Source of the DNA: Mesorhizobium sp. 1M-11
GTDB taxonomy: Bacteria; Pseudomonadota; Alphaproteobacteria; Rhizobiales; Rhizobiaceae
Direction of reading: 5' to 3'
Length of the DNA stretch: 58,388 nucleotides
NCBI RefSeq assembly: GCF_001303895.1
Contig: NZ_LJSD01000065.1
Span: forward strand, 1-58,388
Shown: piece by piece, positions 1 to 9,030 of the stretch
Layout: the number at the start of each line of letters is the position of its first letter
How positions within the stretch are numbered: the stretch's first letter is position 1
Program-made: the position numbers and the translations under genes
The notes under the pieces: generated by a model
What the model was told of the DNA's origin: nothing
Databases searched by the model: none
Seen by the model: the letters and a program-made list of their open reading frames with translations, nothing else

Positions 1-195
1 TCGACAATGGGCACGGCCGGCGGCAACACGAGCGGTGGCGCTGCGGCCGCACAAGGGCCGCCGGCCTGGGCGCAACGCATGCGCCGCGGCGGACACATGG
101 GCCATGCCGTCCATACCACCGCGCACGCCGTCCGCTCCGGCGACAGCCACGGCTCCGGTTCTTCCGTCAACCTCTCCGAAAGTGATCGCACATGA
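1..195 (+). CDS. trbL: TrbL C-terminal fragment (conjugal transfer), cut by window edge
   Basis: This is the 3' end of an open frame that enters from outside the window. About 64 residues are visible. The Gly/Ala-rich stretch followed by a PPAWAQRMRR segment and the terminal HAVRSGDSHGSGSSVNLSES is what I recall of the C-terminus of rhizobial TrbL, the VirB6-like polytopic inner-membrane protein of Trb conjugation machines. The membrane part is outside the window. Its TGA overlaps the ATG of trbF (ATGA), so it is translationally coupled to the next gene. The identification rests on the tail motif and on the gene order L-F-G-I. Confidence 0.8.
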   Translation, partial: STMGTAGGNTSGGAAAAQGPPAWAQRMRRGGHMGHAVHTTAHAVRSGDSHGSGSSVNLSESDRT

Positions 196-881
196 GCTTC
201 TTCAAGCGACCCGCCGCGCATTACGGCAAGACACCCCAACCCGAGACCCCATACCAGCGCGCGGCGCAGGTCTGGGACGAGCGCATCGGCTCCGCCCGCG
301 TGCAGGCGAAGAACTGGCGCACCATGGCCTTCGGATCATTGATCCTCTCCGCCGGCTTCGCGGCCGCGCTCGTGTGGCAGTCGGCGCGCGGAATCGTCGT
401 GCCGTGGGTGGTGCAGGTCGACAATCTCGGTCAGGCGCAGGCCGTCGCGCCCGCTGCGGCCGACTATCGGCCGACCGATCCACAAGTGGCGTGGCATCTG
501 GCGCGCTTCATCGAGCAGGTCCGGTCGATCCCGGCCGACCCGGTCATCGTTCGCCAGAACTGGCTGCGCGCCTACGAGTGGGCCACCGATCGCGGTTCGG
601 CGGCGCTCAACGATTACGCGCGCGTCAATGATCCCTTTGTGAAGGTCGGCAAGCAACAGATCGCCGTCGAGGTGTCGAGCGTCATTCGCGCGTCGCCCGA
701 TAGCTTTCGCGTCGCCTGGACCGAGCGCCGTTACGAGAGCGGCCAGCTCTCCACGACCGAGCGCTGGACCGCGATCCTGACCATCGTCATCCAGCCGCCG
801 CGCGACGCCGATCGGCTCAAGGCCAATCCGCTCGGAATCTACGTCAACGCCATCAACTGGTCGCGGGAGATGAGCCAATGA
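192..881 (+). CDS. trbF: TrbF, VirB8-like conjugal transfer protein
   Basis: A 229-residue inner-membrane protein of the Trb mating-pair apparatus. It has a cytoplasmic N-terminus of about 45 residues, one membrane helix (about residues 46-65, containing SLILSAGFAAALVW) and a periplasmic VirB8-like domain ending near INWSREM. VirB8 homologues bridge the core complex (TrbG/TrbI) and the inner-membrane components. The start is set by the 4-base ATGA overlap with trbL, and the stop overlaps trbG in the same way. Length and context are normal for the family. Confidence 0.92.
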   Translation: MSFFKRPAAHYGKTPQPETPYQRAAQVWDERIGSARVQAKNWRTMAFGSLILSAGFAAALVWQSARGIVVPWVVQVDNLGQAQAVAPAAADYRPTDPQVAWHLARFIEQVRSIPADPVIVRQNWLRAYEWATDRGSAALNDYARVNDPFVKVGKQQIAVEVSSVIRASPDSFRVAWTERRYESGQLSTTERWTAILTIVIQPPRDADRLKANPLGIYVNAINWSREMSQ

Positions 882-1858
882 GCCGGCCGACGATCCGCAA
901 AGACGGAAAGCCGTCTTTCCGTAAACCCGCAATCGCGGCTTTGCTGCTGTCCGGCACGATGCTCGCCGGCTGCGCGACGCCGCAGAAGCCGCCGCAGATC
1001 AGTTACGACGCTGACGTACCGCCGCTACCCGCCGTGCCCGCGTCCGTCACCGACGATCGGCCGAAACCGCTCCACATCCCGCCGGCCTGGACGCCGGCGC
1101 GTGGCGGCACGACCGCGAGCGCGCCCATCGCCCGTATCGAGAACGCCAATGCCGCCGCCCGCGTCCAGCCGCGCCGCGAGGGTTACTACAACGCCATCCA
1201 GATTTATCCGTGGTCGGAAGGCGCGCTCTATCAGGTCTATGCCGCGCCCGGCCAGATCACCGATATCGCCCTGGAGCCGGGCGAAAGCCTGACCGGCGCG
1301 GGACCGATCGCGGCCGGCGACACCGCACGCTGGATCATTGGTGACACGGAATCCGGCTCTGGCGTCACACGCCGCGTCCATGTGCTGGTGAAGCCCTCGC
1401 GCGCCGACATCACCACCAATCTGGTCATCACCACCGATCGGCGCACCTACTTCCTCGAATTGCGCTCCAGGCAAAAGCCCTACATGCCGTCCGTCGCCTG
1501 GGCGTATCCGCAGCCGCCGGCCGGCCAGCGCCAGAGCATTCCGGCAACGCCGGTCATCCCGGCCCTCGCCGCGCGCAACTATCGCTACGGCCTCTCCGGC
1601 GACAATCCGCCGTGGAAGCCCGTCTCCGTCTATGACGATGGCCGGCGCGCTTATGTCGAGTTTCCGCGTGGCATCGTGCAAGGCGAGATGCCGCCGATCT
1701 TCGTCATCGGCCCGGACGGCGAGGCGCAGATCGTCAACAGCCGCATTTACCGAAACATCCTGATCGTCGATCGCCTGTTCGGCGCAGCCGAGCTGCGGCT
1801 TGGCGGCGACAAGCAGCAGACTGTCAGGATCGTCCGCACGGACGGGAGGCCGTCATAA
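878..1858 (+). CDS. trbG: TrbG, VirB9-like conjugal transfer lipoprotein
   Basis: A 326-residue VirB9/TrbG protein that forms the outer-membrane-proximal core of the conjugation channel. The N-terminus has basic residues, a hydrophobic segment and a lipobox (LAGC, Cys32), so it should be a lipoprotein. A Pro-rich linker follows, then the TrbG/VirB9 beta-rich domain with the segments YNAIQIYPWSEGALYQVY and RRVHVLVKP and the C-terminal PPIFVIGPDGEAQIVNSR. It overlaps trbF by ATGA, and its TAA shares a base with the ATG of trbI. Everything fits a single Trb operon. Confidence 0.93.
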   Translation: MSRPTIRKDGKPSFRKPAIAALLLSGTMLAGCATPQKPPQISYDADVPPLPAVPASVTDDRPKPLHIPPAWTPARGGTTASAPIARIENANAAARVQPRREGYYNAIQIYPWSEGALYQVYAAPGQITDIALEPGESLTGAGPIAAGDTARWIIGDTESGSGVTRRVHVLVKPSRADITTNLVITTDRRTYFLELRSRQKPYMPSVAWAYPQPPAGQRQSIPATPVIPALAARNYRYGLSGDNPPWKPVSVYDDGRRAYVEFPRGIVQGEMPPIFVIGPDGEAQIVNSRIYRNILIVDRLFGAAELRLGGDKQQTVRIVRTDGRPS

Positions 1859-3012
1859 TGAACGAGAACCAAACCAACACCGTCCCCCCGATGCGGCTTC
1901 ACGCCGAGCCGCCGCGCGTCACCCGTCTCTCGCGGAAGGTGCTCGCTGGTATCGGCGTCGTCGTGTCACTTGGCGTCGGCGGCGCGCTGATCTACGCGCT
2001 CCAGACGCGCGATGGAGGCAATAGCGGCCAAGAGCTTTACTCCACCACCAACCGGCAACCCGCAGATGGGCTCGCCGGACTGCCGCGCGACTATACCGGG
2101 CCTATCCTTGGCCCGCCGCTGCCTGGCGATCTCGGGCGTCCGATCGTTGATGCGCATAACAGGGGCCAACCTGTCGTGCCGCCGACCATCACGACACCCA
2201 GGGTCGATGAAGCCGAACAACGCCGGTTGGCCGAGGAAGAAGCCGCGCGCACATCGCGCGTCTTCTTCCAGACCGCGCCCGGCACCTCGACCGCGACCAC
2301 ACCTCAGGCAGGCATGACCATGCCGAATTTCGGCGGGCTCGACCTGACCGGCCAGCGCAGCCAACCGACCGCGCAGGACAAACAGCTCGCCTTCCTCAAT
2401 GCCGCTGTCGATCGACGCACCACGTCGTCGGATCGCGTCATGCCGCCGGCATCGCCCTTCGTGCTCCAGGCCGGGGCCGTGATTTCGGCTGCGCTGATCA
2501 CCGGCATCCGTTCCGATCTGCCCGGCCAAATCACCGCGCAGGTGACGGAGAACATCTATGACAGCCCCACGGGCCGCATCCTGCTCGTCCCGCAGGGCAC
2601 GCGGATTATCGGCCAGTACGATAACAATGTGCAATTCGGGCAGCGCCGCGTGCTGCTCGTCTGGAATCGCCTGATCCTGCCCAACGGTCGTTCCATCGTG
2701 CTGGAGCGCCAGCCCGGCGCAGATGCGGCTGGCTATGCCGGCCTCGAGGACGGCGTCGATTATCATTGGTGGGATCTCGCGAAGGCGGCCGGCCTCTCGA
2801 CGCTGCTCTCCGTCGGCGCCGAGCTTGCGATCAATGATGAGGATCGGCTGTTGCGCGCGATCCGCAACGGCGGCCAGGACACTATCAATGATGCCGGCCA
2901 GCAAATCATCCGCCGCCAGCTCAATGTCCCACCGACGCTGACCATCCGGCCGGGCTTCCCGGTCAGGATTGTCGTTACGCGCGATTTGGTCCTCGAACCT
3001 TACAGGGGATAA
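1858..3012 (+). CDS. trbI: TrbI, VirB10-like conjugal transfer protein
   Basis: A 384-residue VirB10-family protein that spans the envelope and links the inner-membrane energisers to the TrbG outer ring. One N-terminal membrane helix (about residues 30-48) is followed by a long Pro/Gln-rich periplasmic linker. The C-terminal VirB10 domain (about residue 195 on) contains LQAGAVISAALITGI, LLVPQGTRIIGQYD and a terminal VRIVVTRDLVLEPY. Length is typical for TrbI of rhizobial elements. It starts on the stop of trbG (TAATG). Confidence 0.94.
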   Translation: MNENQTNTVPPMRLHAEPPRVTRLSRKVLAGIGVVVSLGVGGALIYALQTRDGGNSGQELYSTTNRQPADGLAGLPRDYTGPILGPPLPGDLGRPIVDAHNRGQPVVPPTITTPRVDEAEQRRLAEEEAARTSRVFFQTAPGTSTATTPQAGMTMPNFGGLDLTGQRSQPTAQDKQLAFLNAAVDRRTTSSDRVMPPASPFVLQAGAVISAALITGIRSDLPGQITAQVTENIYDSPTGRILLVPQGTRIIGQYDNNVQFGQRRVLLVWNRLILPNGRSIVLERQPGADAAGYAGLEDGVDYHWWDLAKAAGLSTLLSVGAELAINDEDRLLRAIRNGGQDTINDAGQQIIRRQLNVPPTLTIRPGFPVRIVVTRDLVLEPYRG

Positions 3013-3015
3013 TTC

Positions 3016-3267
3016 ATGACGAAATTGAAGCTCGGGCCCATCGAAAACGACAAGCCCGTGAAAATGACGCTCGAATTGCCAGCGCCGCTATTCAGGAATC
3101 TGGAGATTTACGGACGCTTGCTCGCAGATGCGGGACAGAAGCCGATAGAGCCGGTGAAGCTGATCGTGCCGATGCTGGAGCGCTTCATCGCTACGGATCG
3201 AGAATTTGCAAAGGCGAAGCGCGGTACTGCCGGTCAGACCGCTCCCAAAGCCCCGCCCTCATCATGA
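3016..3267 (+). CDS. DUF2274 family small protein of Trb elements
   Basis: An 83-residue soluble protein starting three bases after the trbI stop, so it is the last gene of the trb operon. The central part, MTLELPAPLFRNLEIYGRLL followed by PVKLIVPMLERFIATDREF, matches my recollection of the DUF2274 family, which is found almost only downstream of trbI in proteobacterial conjugative islands. Function is unknown. The pattern of a short beta strand and two helices resembles a ribbon-helix-helix fold, so a regulatory DNA-binding role is possible, but that is inference. Confidence 0.8.
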   Translation: MTKLKLGPIENDKPVKMTLELPAPLFRNLEIYGRLLADAGQKPIEPVKLIVPMLERFIATDREFAKAKRGTAGQTAPKAPPSS

Positions 3268-3316
3268 CGAAGGTAAAGACCGTGCCTCTCCGGTTTTCAC
3301 CGAAACGGAGACTGAC

Positions 3317-3535
3317 ATGATGGACCAGCAGCTCGTAGCGCGCATCAAGCGACGTAGCAAATACTGGGGCCAGACAGAACCTCATCAATGGTTCGATGTA
3401 CGTGTCGTAGAGGACGCAGGCTATCGCCTCAGAGGCAACAACAATAACTACCGATTGGACGACGTGATTATCGGCGTGCGTCTGGCCAATGGCTTCATCG
3501 TCGATCTCGCCAACGGCAAGACCAGCCGTGGTTGA
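3317..3535 (+). CDS. Hypothetical 72-residue protein of the conjugative element
   Basis: The frame is open further upstream (to 3206), but the start at 3317 is preferred: GGAG sits six bases before ATGATG, and the upstream part looks non-coding. The product is small and basic at the N-terminus (ARIKRRSKYWGQTEPHQW), with a beta-rich second half (YRLRGNNNNYRLDDVIIGVRL, LANGFIVDLANGK). No known domain is recognised. It lies between the trb operon and the regulator/recombinase genes of the element. It could be a small accessory or antirestriction-type protein, but nothing in it proves this. Confidence 0.6.
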   Translation: MMDQQLVARIKRRSKYWGQTEPHQWFDVRVVEDAGYRLRGNNNNYRLDDVIIGVRLANGFIVDLANGKTSRG

Positions 3536-3673
3536 AAGCCGGACAGGCATCGGGGTGCCGCCTGCGCATAGGCGCGAATGCGGCACGCTACAGGCCGCCA
3601 ATCTCCCTCCATGGTTCGCCTAACTCCGGGGCTTCTCGCCACCCGGAATCCCGCGACAACCAAGGAGGATTTA

Positions 3674-3985
3674 ATGTGCGCGCAACGCCGTCGCGCCCGG
3701 AAAGGGCGTCCACGACTGCCGGTCCCCAAAACGCTTCCCGACAATCTTTATGACTACGCCGACGATTTCACGCTGACTCTCAGCCGTCCGCGCGATCATA
3801 TTCGTCGGGCCGATGGTGGGCCATTGCGTGTCGTCGACGACTGGCCAGAATACGTGCCTGTCACCGAAGCTGAAATCCAGGTGTTCGAGCGCTGGTTCGG
3901 CGATGTCTTCGATGAACTGTTGAGCCCGAAGAAACCAAAAGATGATTTGCAAAACCTATCACAAAATGATATGAAAGGAGAGTGA
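3674..3985 (+). CDS. Hypothetical 103-residue acidic protein upstream of the element regulator
   Basis: The start at 3674 is chosen because a strong ribosome-binding site (AAGGAGGA, 3662-3669) precedes this ATG. The frame is open further upstream without such a site. The product has a basic N-terminus (RRRARKGRPRLPVPK) and an acidic C-terminal half with PEYVPVTEAEIQVFERWFGDVFDELL. I do not recognise a family. Its stop lies twelve bases before the next gene, an HTH regulator, so the two are probably co-transcribed. A toxin-antitoxin arrangement (this gene plus the HTH gene) is possible but not shown by any motif. Confidence 0.6.
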   Translation: MCAQRRRARKGRPRLPVPKTLPDNLYDYADDFTLTLSRPRDHIRRADGGPLRVVDDWPEYVPVTEAEIQVFERWFGDVFDELLSPKKPKDDLQNLSQNDMKGE

Positions 3986-3996
3986 ACGAGGCCGCT

Positions 3997-4395
3997 ATGA
4001 CGACATTGAAGGTCGGCATTGCCGATTACAACGAGATGAAGGCCCGCACCATGCGGATCGCGCGCGGCGAAGAAAAGCCGGCGGCCGGCGATCCCAAGGT
4101 GTGGTTCACCTCAACCGAATCCTTCGCCAAATTGCTGTCGGCTGGAAACCGCGAATTGCTCCGCATCATCGCTGAGAAAGCGCCAGCGTCGTTTGAGGAA
4201 CTGGCAGAGATTACCGGACGGGCACCCTCCAATCTCTCGCGCACCCTGAAAACGATGGAGAACTATGGCCTCGTCCGCATGGAGAAGGGTCAGGGACGCA
4301 AGCTCGCGCCTAAAGTCATTTATGATCGCGTCGAGTTGGTGTTGCCGCTGACCGAGCGCGCAGCGCTTCGGAAGACTGCAGGAGGGCGGCGATGA
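3997..4395 (+). CDS. HVO_A0114-type/MarR-like winged-helix DNA-binding protein
   Basis: A 132-residue DNA-binding protein. The segment ADYNEMKARTMRIARGE, then PKVWFTSTESFAKLLSAGNRELLRII, then a winged helix (about residues 60-105: LAEITGRAPSNLSRTLKTMENYGLVRM, EKGQGRKLAPKVIYD) is characteristic of the HVO_A0114 family. That family often acts as the antitoxin or autoregulator of small two-gene modules. The ATG at 3997 is preferred over a GTG at 3982, whose ribosome-binding site would be only one to two bases away. The stop overlaps the recombinase start (ATGA), so regulator and recombinase are coupled. It probably controls excision or integration. Confidence 0.82.
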   Translation: MTTLKVGIADYNEMKARTMRIARGEEKPAAGDPKVWFTSTESFAKLLSAGNRELLRIIAEKAPASFEELAEITGRAPSNLSRTLKTMENYGLVRMEKGQGRKLAPKVIYDRVELVLPLTERAALRKTAGGRR

Positions 4396-6053
4396 ACATC
4401 CACAATCCTAACAGTGCCACCCTGCGCGCCGCGCTCTATTTGCGTGTTTCTACGACACGCCAGGCCGAGCACGACGTCTCGATCCCCGACCAGCGCAAGC
4501 AGGGCGAAGCCTGGTGCGCGTCGCGCGGCTATCGGCTTGTCGAGACCTTCGTGGAGACCGGGGCCTCGGCTACGAACGACCGCCGCCCTGAGTTCCAGCG
4601 CATGATCGAAGCCGGCACGTCCAAGCCCGCGTCGTTCGATATCGTCGTGGTCCACAGCTTCTCGCGCTTCTTCCGCGATCACTTCGAGTTGGAGTTCTAC
4701 GTCCGCAAGCTGGCGAAGAACGGCGTCAAGCTCGTCTCCATCACGCAGGAGATGGGCGACGATCCCATGCACGTCATGATGCGGCAGGTCATGGCACTGT
4801 TCGACGAGTATCAGTCGAAGGAGAACGCCAAGCACGTCCTGCGCGCCATGAACGAGAATGCGCGGCAAGGCTTCTGGAACGGCGCCTTGCCGCCGATCGG
4901 CTATCGCATCGTTGCGGCCGAGCAGCGCGGATCGAAAACCAAGAAGAAGCTGGAGATCGATCCGCTGCACGCGGATACGGTGCGTCTGATCTATCGGCTA
5001 TTCCTTGAAGGTGACGGCACCTCGGGCACGTTGGGCGTCAAGGCCATTACCTGCTACCTCAATGAGCGCCGCATCTTCACCCGCGACGGCGGGCGCTGGG
5101 GTCTCGCGCAAATCCACGCCATCCTGACCCGCACGACCTATATCGGCGAGCACCGATTCAACACGCGCTCCCACAAGGATCGGGTAAGAAAGCCCGCGAG
5201 CGAGGTGGCGATCATGGCCGTGCCGCGACTGATCGACCGTGAGACGTTCGATGCCGTGCAGGCTCGCCTGAAGTCCCGCAATCCCATGGTGACTCCGGCG
5301 CGCATCTCAAGCGGCCCCACGCTTCTGACCGGCATTTGCTTCTGCGCCAAGTGCGGGGGCGCGATGACGCTCCGCACCGGCAGGGGCAGCGCGGGCGGCA
5401 CATATCGCTATTACACCTGCTCGACCAAGGCGCGGCAGGGCAAGACCGGCTGCAAGGGCCGCACGATCCCCATGGACCGGCTCGACCATTTGGTCGCCGG
5501 CCATATCGAGGAACGCTTGCTCCAGCCCAAGCGACTGGAGACGATCCTATCCAGCGTCATCGACCGGCGACAGGAGCGCACTGAGCGCCGGCGAGAACAC
5601 CTTGCCGAACTCCACAGGCGAATCACCGACACCGATCAGCGGCTCGGTCGTCTATATGACGCTATCGAATCCGGCACGGTCGATAAGGACGACCCGCTGT
5701 TGAAGGAGCGCATCGCCGGCCTCCAGGCATTGCGCGATCAGGCCAAAGCCGACGCCGAGCGCACGCAGCTCGCGCTCGATAGCACCGGCAACCAAGCTGT
5801 TAGCCCGGACATGCTCAAGGCATTCGCCCGCAGGGCTCGTGAACGGATGCGACTCGATAATGGCGGCTACCGCCGCGACCACCTGCGCGCCCTGGCGCAG
5901 CGTGTCGAGGTTGCCGACACGGAGGTCCGCATCATGGGATCGAAGTCGGAACTGCTACGAACGCTCGTCGCCGCTTCAAGCGGGCAATCGGCGGCGTTCG
6001 GCGTTCATAGTTCTGTACTGAAATGGCGCACCCGACAGGATTCGAACCTGTGA
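4392..6053 (+). CDS. Large serine site-specific recombinase of the conjugative element
   Basis: A 553-residue large serine recombinase. The N-terminal resolvase domain starts [17 protein letters not shown], with Ser20 as the expected nucleophile. SRFFRD and the [15 protein letters not shown] helix follow. The recombinase domain (about 165-300) comes next, then a zinc ribbon ([13 protein letters not shown] ... [15 protein letters not shown]) and a long charged coiled coil (about 385-500). It lies at the extreme edge of the element. The last residues, TRQDSNL, are encoded by the 3' end of the tRNA-Arg gene read on the opposite strand, so the stop codon is inside the tRNA. Such enzymes integrate and excise conjugative elements. 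The overlap suggests the attachment site is this tRNA end. Confidence 0.93.
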
Positions 6054-6060
6054 CCCCTGC
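6024..6060. other. Probable attachment-site region of the conjugative element
   Basis: The element-side end of the tRNA-Arg gene coincides with the last gene of the element, and chromosomal genes begin beyond it. The recombination core should therefore lie in the tRNA 3' part (CCA end, T arm). The second copy, at the other end of the element, is outside the window, so the exact core cannot be drawn. This is inference from gene layout. Confidence 0.45.
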
Positions 6061-6100
6061 CTTCGGAGGGCAGTACTCTATCCAGCTGAGCTACGGGTGC
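6024..6100 (-). tRNA. tRNA-Arg (anticodon CCG)
   Basis: On the minus strand the sequence folds as a standard cloverleaf. The acceptor stem is GCACCCG/CGGGTGC, the D arm is GCTCAGCTGGATAGAGT, the anticodon stem CTGCC/GGCAG carries loop CTCCGAA (anticodon CCG), the T arm is ACAGG/CCTGT with loop TTCGAAT, the discriminator is G and CCA is encoded. It decodes CGG. Its 3' end faces the conjugative element and is overlapped on the other strand by the last ten codons of the serine recombinase. Confidence 0.96.
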
Positions 6101-6240
6101 TTCCAGGATCACGAGATCCAGAAAACGAACCAGCCCGTTGGAGCCGGTCAACGGCTTCATAGACGAAGCCGTGCCCTGCTTCAATGCAGAAATGGGAGCA
6201 GCCGTCCTTTCAAACCAGGCATTCCCGTCGGAGTGTTTGC

Positions 6241-6699
6241 CTATTGGACAGCCGAATTTGATCTGATCCGCGAAGAAGGGCGTGCAGGCGCGACCTTCCG
6301 CCCGAGATGCACATCATGGATATCGGCCACGAGGGAGCGGATCGAATCCTTCATGTTCGAAGGCAGCGCCAGGAATTCCTTCCACATCTTCCAATCCGAC
6401 GGGTCGGGGAGACCACCAACTTCCCCGTCGTGGCCGGCGGGATTGCCGCCCTTGCGCACACGGGTGGCGACGGCCGAGATGGGGGCGTGTTCCGGGAAGA
6501 AATAATCGATCGACACGCTGAGATATGCGGCGCAGCGCTGCAGCATCGCCGGCGAGATGCGGTTGCGCCCGCGCTCGTATTTCTGCAGCTGCTGGTAGGA
6601 GACGCCGATATGGCTGGCCAGCTCCATCTGGGTGACGTTGCGGAGCTGGCGCAAGCCCAGCAATCGCGCGGCTATGGCGGCCGTTTCCGTATGATGCAT
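6241..6699 (-). CDS. XRE-family (Cro/CI type) transcriptional regulator
   Basis: A 152-residue regulator with an N-terminal HTH_XRE domain (about residues 8-62: [34 protein letters not shown]). The tail contains a [22 protein letters not shown] segment. The frame is open upstream to 6789. The ATG at 6699, preceded by GGGGGAA, is preferred, with 6717 as an alternative. It is the last co-directional gene of the amide block and lies about 95 bases after the VWA gene. Similar small XRE proteins (QQLQKYERG type) are common in rhizobia. What it controls is unknown. Confidence 0.82.
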
Positions 6700-6793
6700 C
6701 GCTCTTGTTTCCCCCATCTTTTTCGATCCCCTGCAACCCAAGCGATGCCCCCCGACTGGCGACTTGAGCCCCAAATTCAGCTGCTGCATTCCG

Positions 6794-9025
6794 TCATCGG
6801 CTCAGCGTCAGATAGAGCTTCGGCAGCAGGTCGGTCAGCCGCTCGACCGCCGCGATGGTGATGGCGTTGCGCTGACCGAAGATGCGGCCGAGATAGGAAT
6901 CCGCACTCGAATCCAGGCCGACACAGAATGTGTCGATGCCGAAACGATTGAGGTGATGCACAGCGTTGCGGGCGTCCTCGACCAGATACTGGCGATCCTC
7001 GACATCGATGTCGGAGGGCTCGCCATCGGTGACGACCAGCAGCAGGCGACGGTAGCTGCGCTCACGAGCAAGGTCGGCGCCGGCATGGCGCATGGCGGCG
7101 CCGATGCGGGTGGAAAGCCCGCTTTCCAGACCGTCGAGGCGCGCATCGATGAGAGCGTCATAGGTGCGGTTGAAATCCTTGATGCGGACATAACGCACGT
7201 CATCGCGCTTGTCGGAACAGAAAGCGGCAATGGCAAAAGGGTCGCCGAGCCCGGCCATTGCCCGTGCCAGCAGGGCCGCCGACTGGCGCTCGACATCCAG
7301 AACCGAACGCGTCGAGCCGCGTACCTTCTCGGCGGTCGACTGCGAGATGTCGAGCAGCAGAAGCACCGACAGGTCGCGGCTGCGCCGCTCGTAGCGGCCG
7401 TGGATGCGATGATCGGCTGCCTCGCCAATGCGGCGGGCGACAGTCGCCTCGATGCAAGCGTCCAGGTCCAGGAATTCGCCTTCCGGCTGGCGGCGCAGGC
7501 GTTCGGCGCGGCTGACCCGGGCGGAGCGGATCAGCGCCGCCACCCGCGCGACGAGATCGGCATGCTCTTCGGCAAGCCGGGCGACCGGACCATTCGCGGC
7601 GGCTTTCGGCGCATATTCCTTGACCGAGGTCCATTCGGGCTGCTCGCGCGCGGCGACATAGTCGTATTCGGGGTAACGGGCGACCAGCACCCCATCATGC
7701 GCCTGCTCGATCACTTCGACGCGCCCGCCGGTGTCACCCATTTCGGTTTCGGTGCGGTCGGGCGGACGGCTGTCATCCTGCTCTTGCCGGATACGCGCCG
7801 AGGATAGCACCTGCTCAGCCTCCGACGCTTGCTGCTGGTCATCGTCGCCGAAATCCCAGAGGCCGAGATTGTCGTCGCGGTAAGGTGGCTGCACGACATA
7901 GTTCTTCGGATCGAACTGCACGCGCATCTGGCCAAGATCGTTGCCGAGCAGATCGCCGATACGGCGACTGATCTGCTGGCTGCCCCAGTCTGCCTCGGCT
8001 TCGAAGAAGGCGCGACGGCCCTTCTGCACCCAGGGATCGGGATCGTCATAGTCCGAATCGGCGAGCGCCCGTGCCAACCGCGCGAACAGGCCAGGCGCGG
8101 TGGCGGTGCCGAACGCCTCCGCCACATGGAAGGGCTTGAACAGGCGGGCAAGGCCGGGCAGTTCGCGCATCGCCAGCTGTTCAACCCTGGCATCCTCGAT
8201 CAGCGACACCAGCGCGATCTGGGCCGGTTTCAGGGCGCCGACCGGAAAGCGTTCGTGCGAGAATTTGAGATGGGCGCCGATATGGGCGACGGCGGCCCGG
8301 TAGAGCTTTTCGCTGTCGCTGCCGGAAAAGCCGGGCCAGGCGGCGGGCAGCCTGACGACGCTGCCGTCGAAGCCCGGCCGGCGCCTGGCCTGTTCCGGCG
8401 CATTGGCCGGCGTCTCGCGCATCGGCGGCGTCTCGCCCCAGAGGGCTGCCAGATAGGGCTTCAGTCGCGCTTCGAGGTCGAGGAAGCCGACTTCGCCGCT
8501 CTCGCGCAACAGCCAGCGCCGCGCATTGGGGTCTTCCAGCGTGAAGAAGCGCAGGCGCCGCTCCGGCTCGCCATTGTTCGAGCGCAGGCCGATCCGGACC
8601 CAGGAGGCCAGCGCGCGCACGTCGAGGCGCGCGGTGAGGCTGGCGGTCTGGTCGAGCAGGGCGCCTGCCGATTCCGGTGCCTGATCGCCGACCTGCTCGA
8701 CGAGCCGCAGCCATTCCTGCAGCGAGGCGGCATCGTTGTAGCGTTTTGCCGCGACGATCGCTGCGACCGGCGCCAGCGACGCCGCGCGACGACCGGCGCG
8801 GATGGCCAGACCCGAGACGATCGCCGCCAGCGCGATCGCCGCCTGCGGCGAAGCCAGGCGGGCGAGTTCGGGCGAATGCCTCATATAGCTGTCGGTGACG
8901 ACATCGCCATAACCGGCGCCGACAAGGCGGCGGCAGACATCGCCCCAGGATTGGTAGAGATCGCCCGGGAAGGCTGCCCGGATGGCCTCGTCCGACTGCA
9001 TGATCGTCTTCTGCTCAGCGATCAT
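6794..9025 (-). CDS. CbbO/NorD-type VWA-domain protein
   Basis: A 743-residue cytoplasmic protein with a C-terminal von Willebrand A domain (about residues 540-735). The MIDAS residues are visible: DISQS, the Thr in LSTRIGAAMRHAG and the Asp in VTDGEPSDID. The long N-terminal part resembles the NorD/CbbO group. These proteins pair with MoxR ATPases of the CbbQ/NorQ type and act as enzyme activators or assembly factors, for example for Rubisco (CbbQO) or nitric oxide reductase. Here the partner ATPase is encoded five bases upstream. No nor or cbb genes are near; the neighbour is amidase amiE. It probably serves the amide pathway, which is inference. Confidence 0.85.
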   Translation of the reverse strand: MIAEQKTIMQSDEAIRAAFPGDLYQSWGDVCRRLVGAGYGDVVTDSYMRHSPELARLASPQAAIALAAIVSGLAIRAGRRAASLAPVAAIVAAKRYNDAASLQEWLRLVEQVGDQAPESAGALLDQTASLTARLDVRALASWVRIGLRSNNGEPERRLRFFTLEDPNARRWLLRESGEVGFLDLEARLKPYLAALWGETPPMRETPANAPEQARRRPGFDGSVVRLPAAWPGFSGSDSEKLYRAAVAHIGAHLKFSHERFPVGALKPAQIALVSLIEDARVEQLAMRELPGLARLFKPFHVAEAFGTATAPGLFARLARALADSDYDDPDPWVQKGRRAFFEAEADWGSQQISRRIGDLLGNDLGQMRVQFDPKNYVVQPPYRDDNLGLWDFGDDDQQQASEAEQVLSSARIRQEQDDSRPPDRTETEMGDTGGRVEVIEQAHDGVLVARYPEYDYVAAREQPEWTSVKEYAPKAAANGPVARLAEEHADLVARVAALIRSARVSRAERLRRQPEGEFLDLDACIEATVARRIGEAADHRIHGRYERRSRDLSVLLLLDISQSTAEKVRGSTRSVLDVERQSAALLARAMAGLGDPFAIAAFCSDKRDDVRYVRIKDFNRTYDALIDARLDGLESGLSTRIGAAMRHAGADLARERSYRRLLLVVTDGEPSDIDVEDRQYLVEDARNAVHHLNRFGIDTFCVGLDSSADSYLGRIFGQRNAITIAAVERLTDLLPKLYLTLSR

Positions 9026-9030
9026 CGCCG

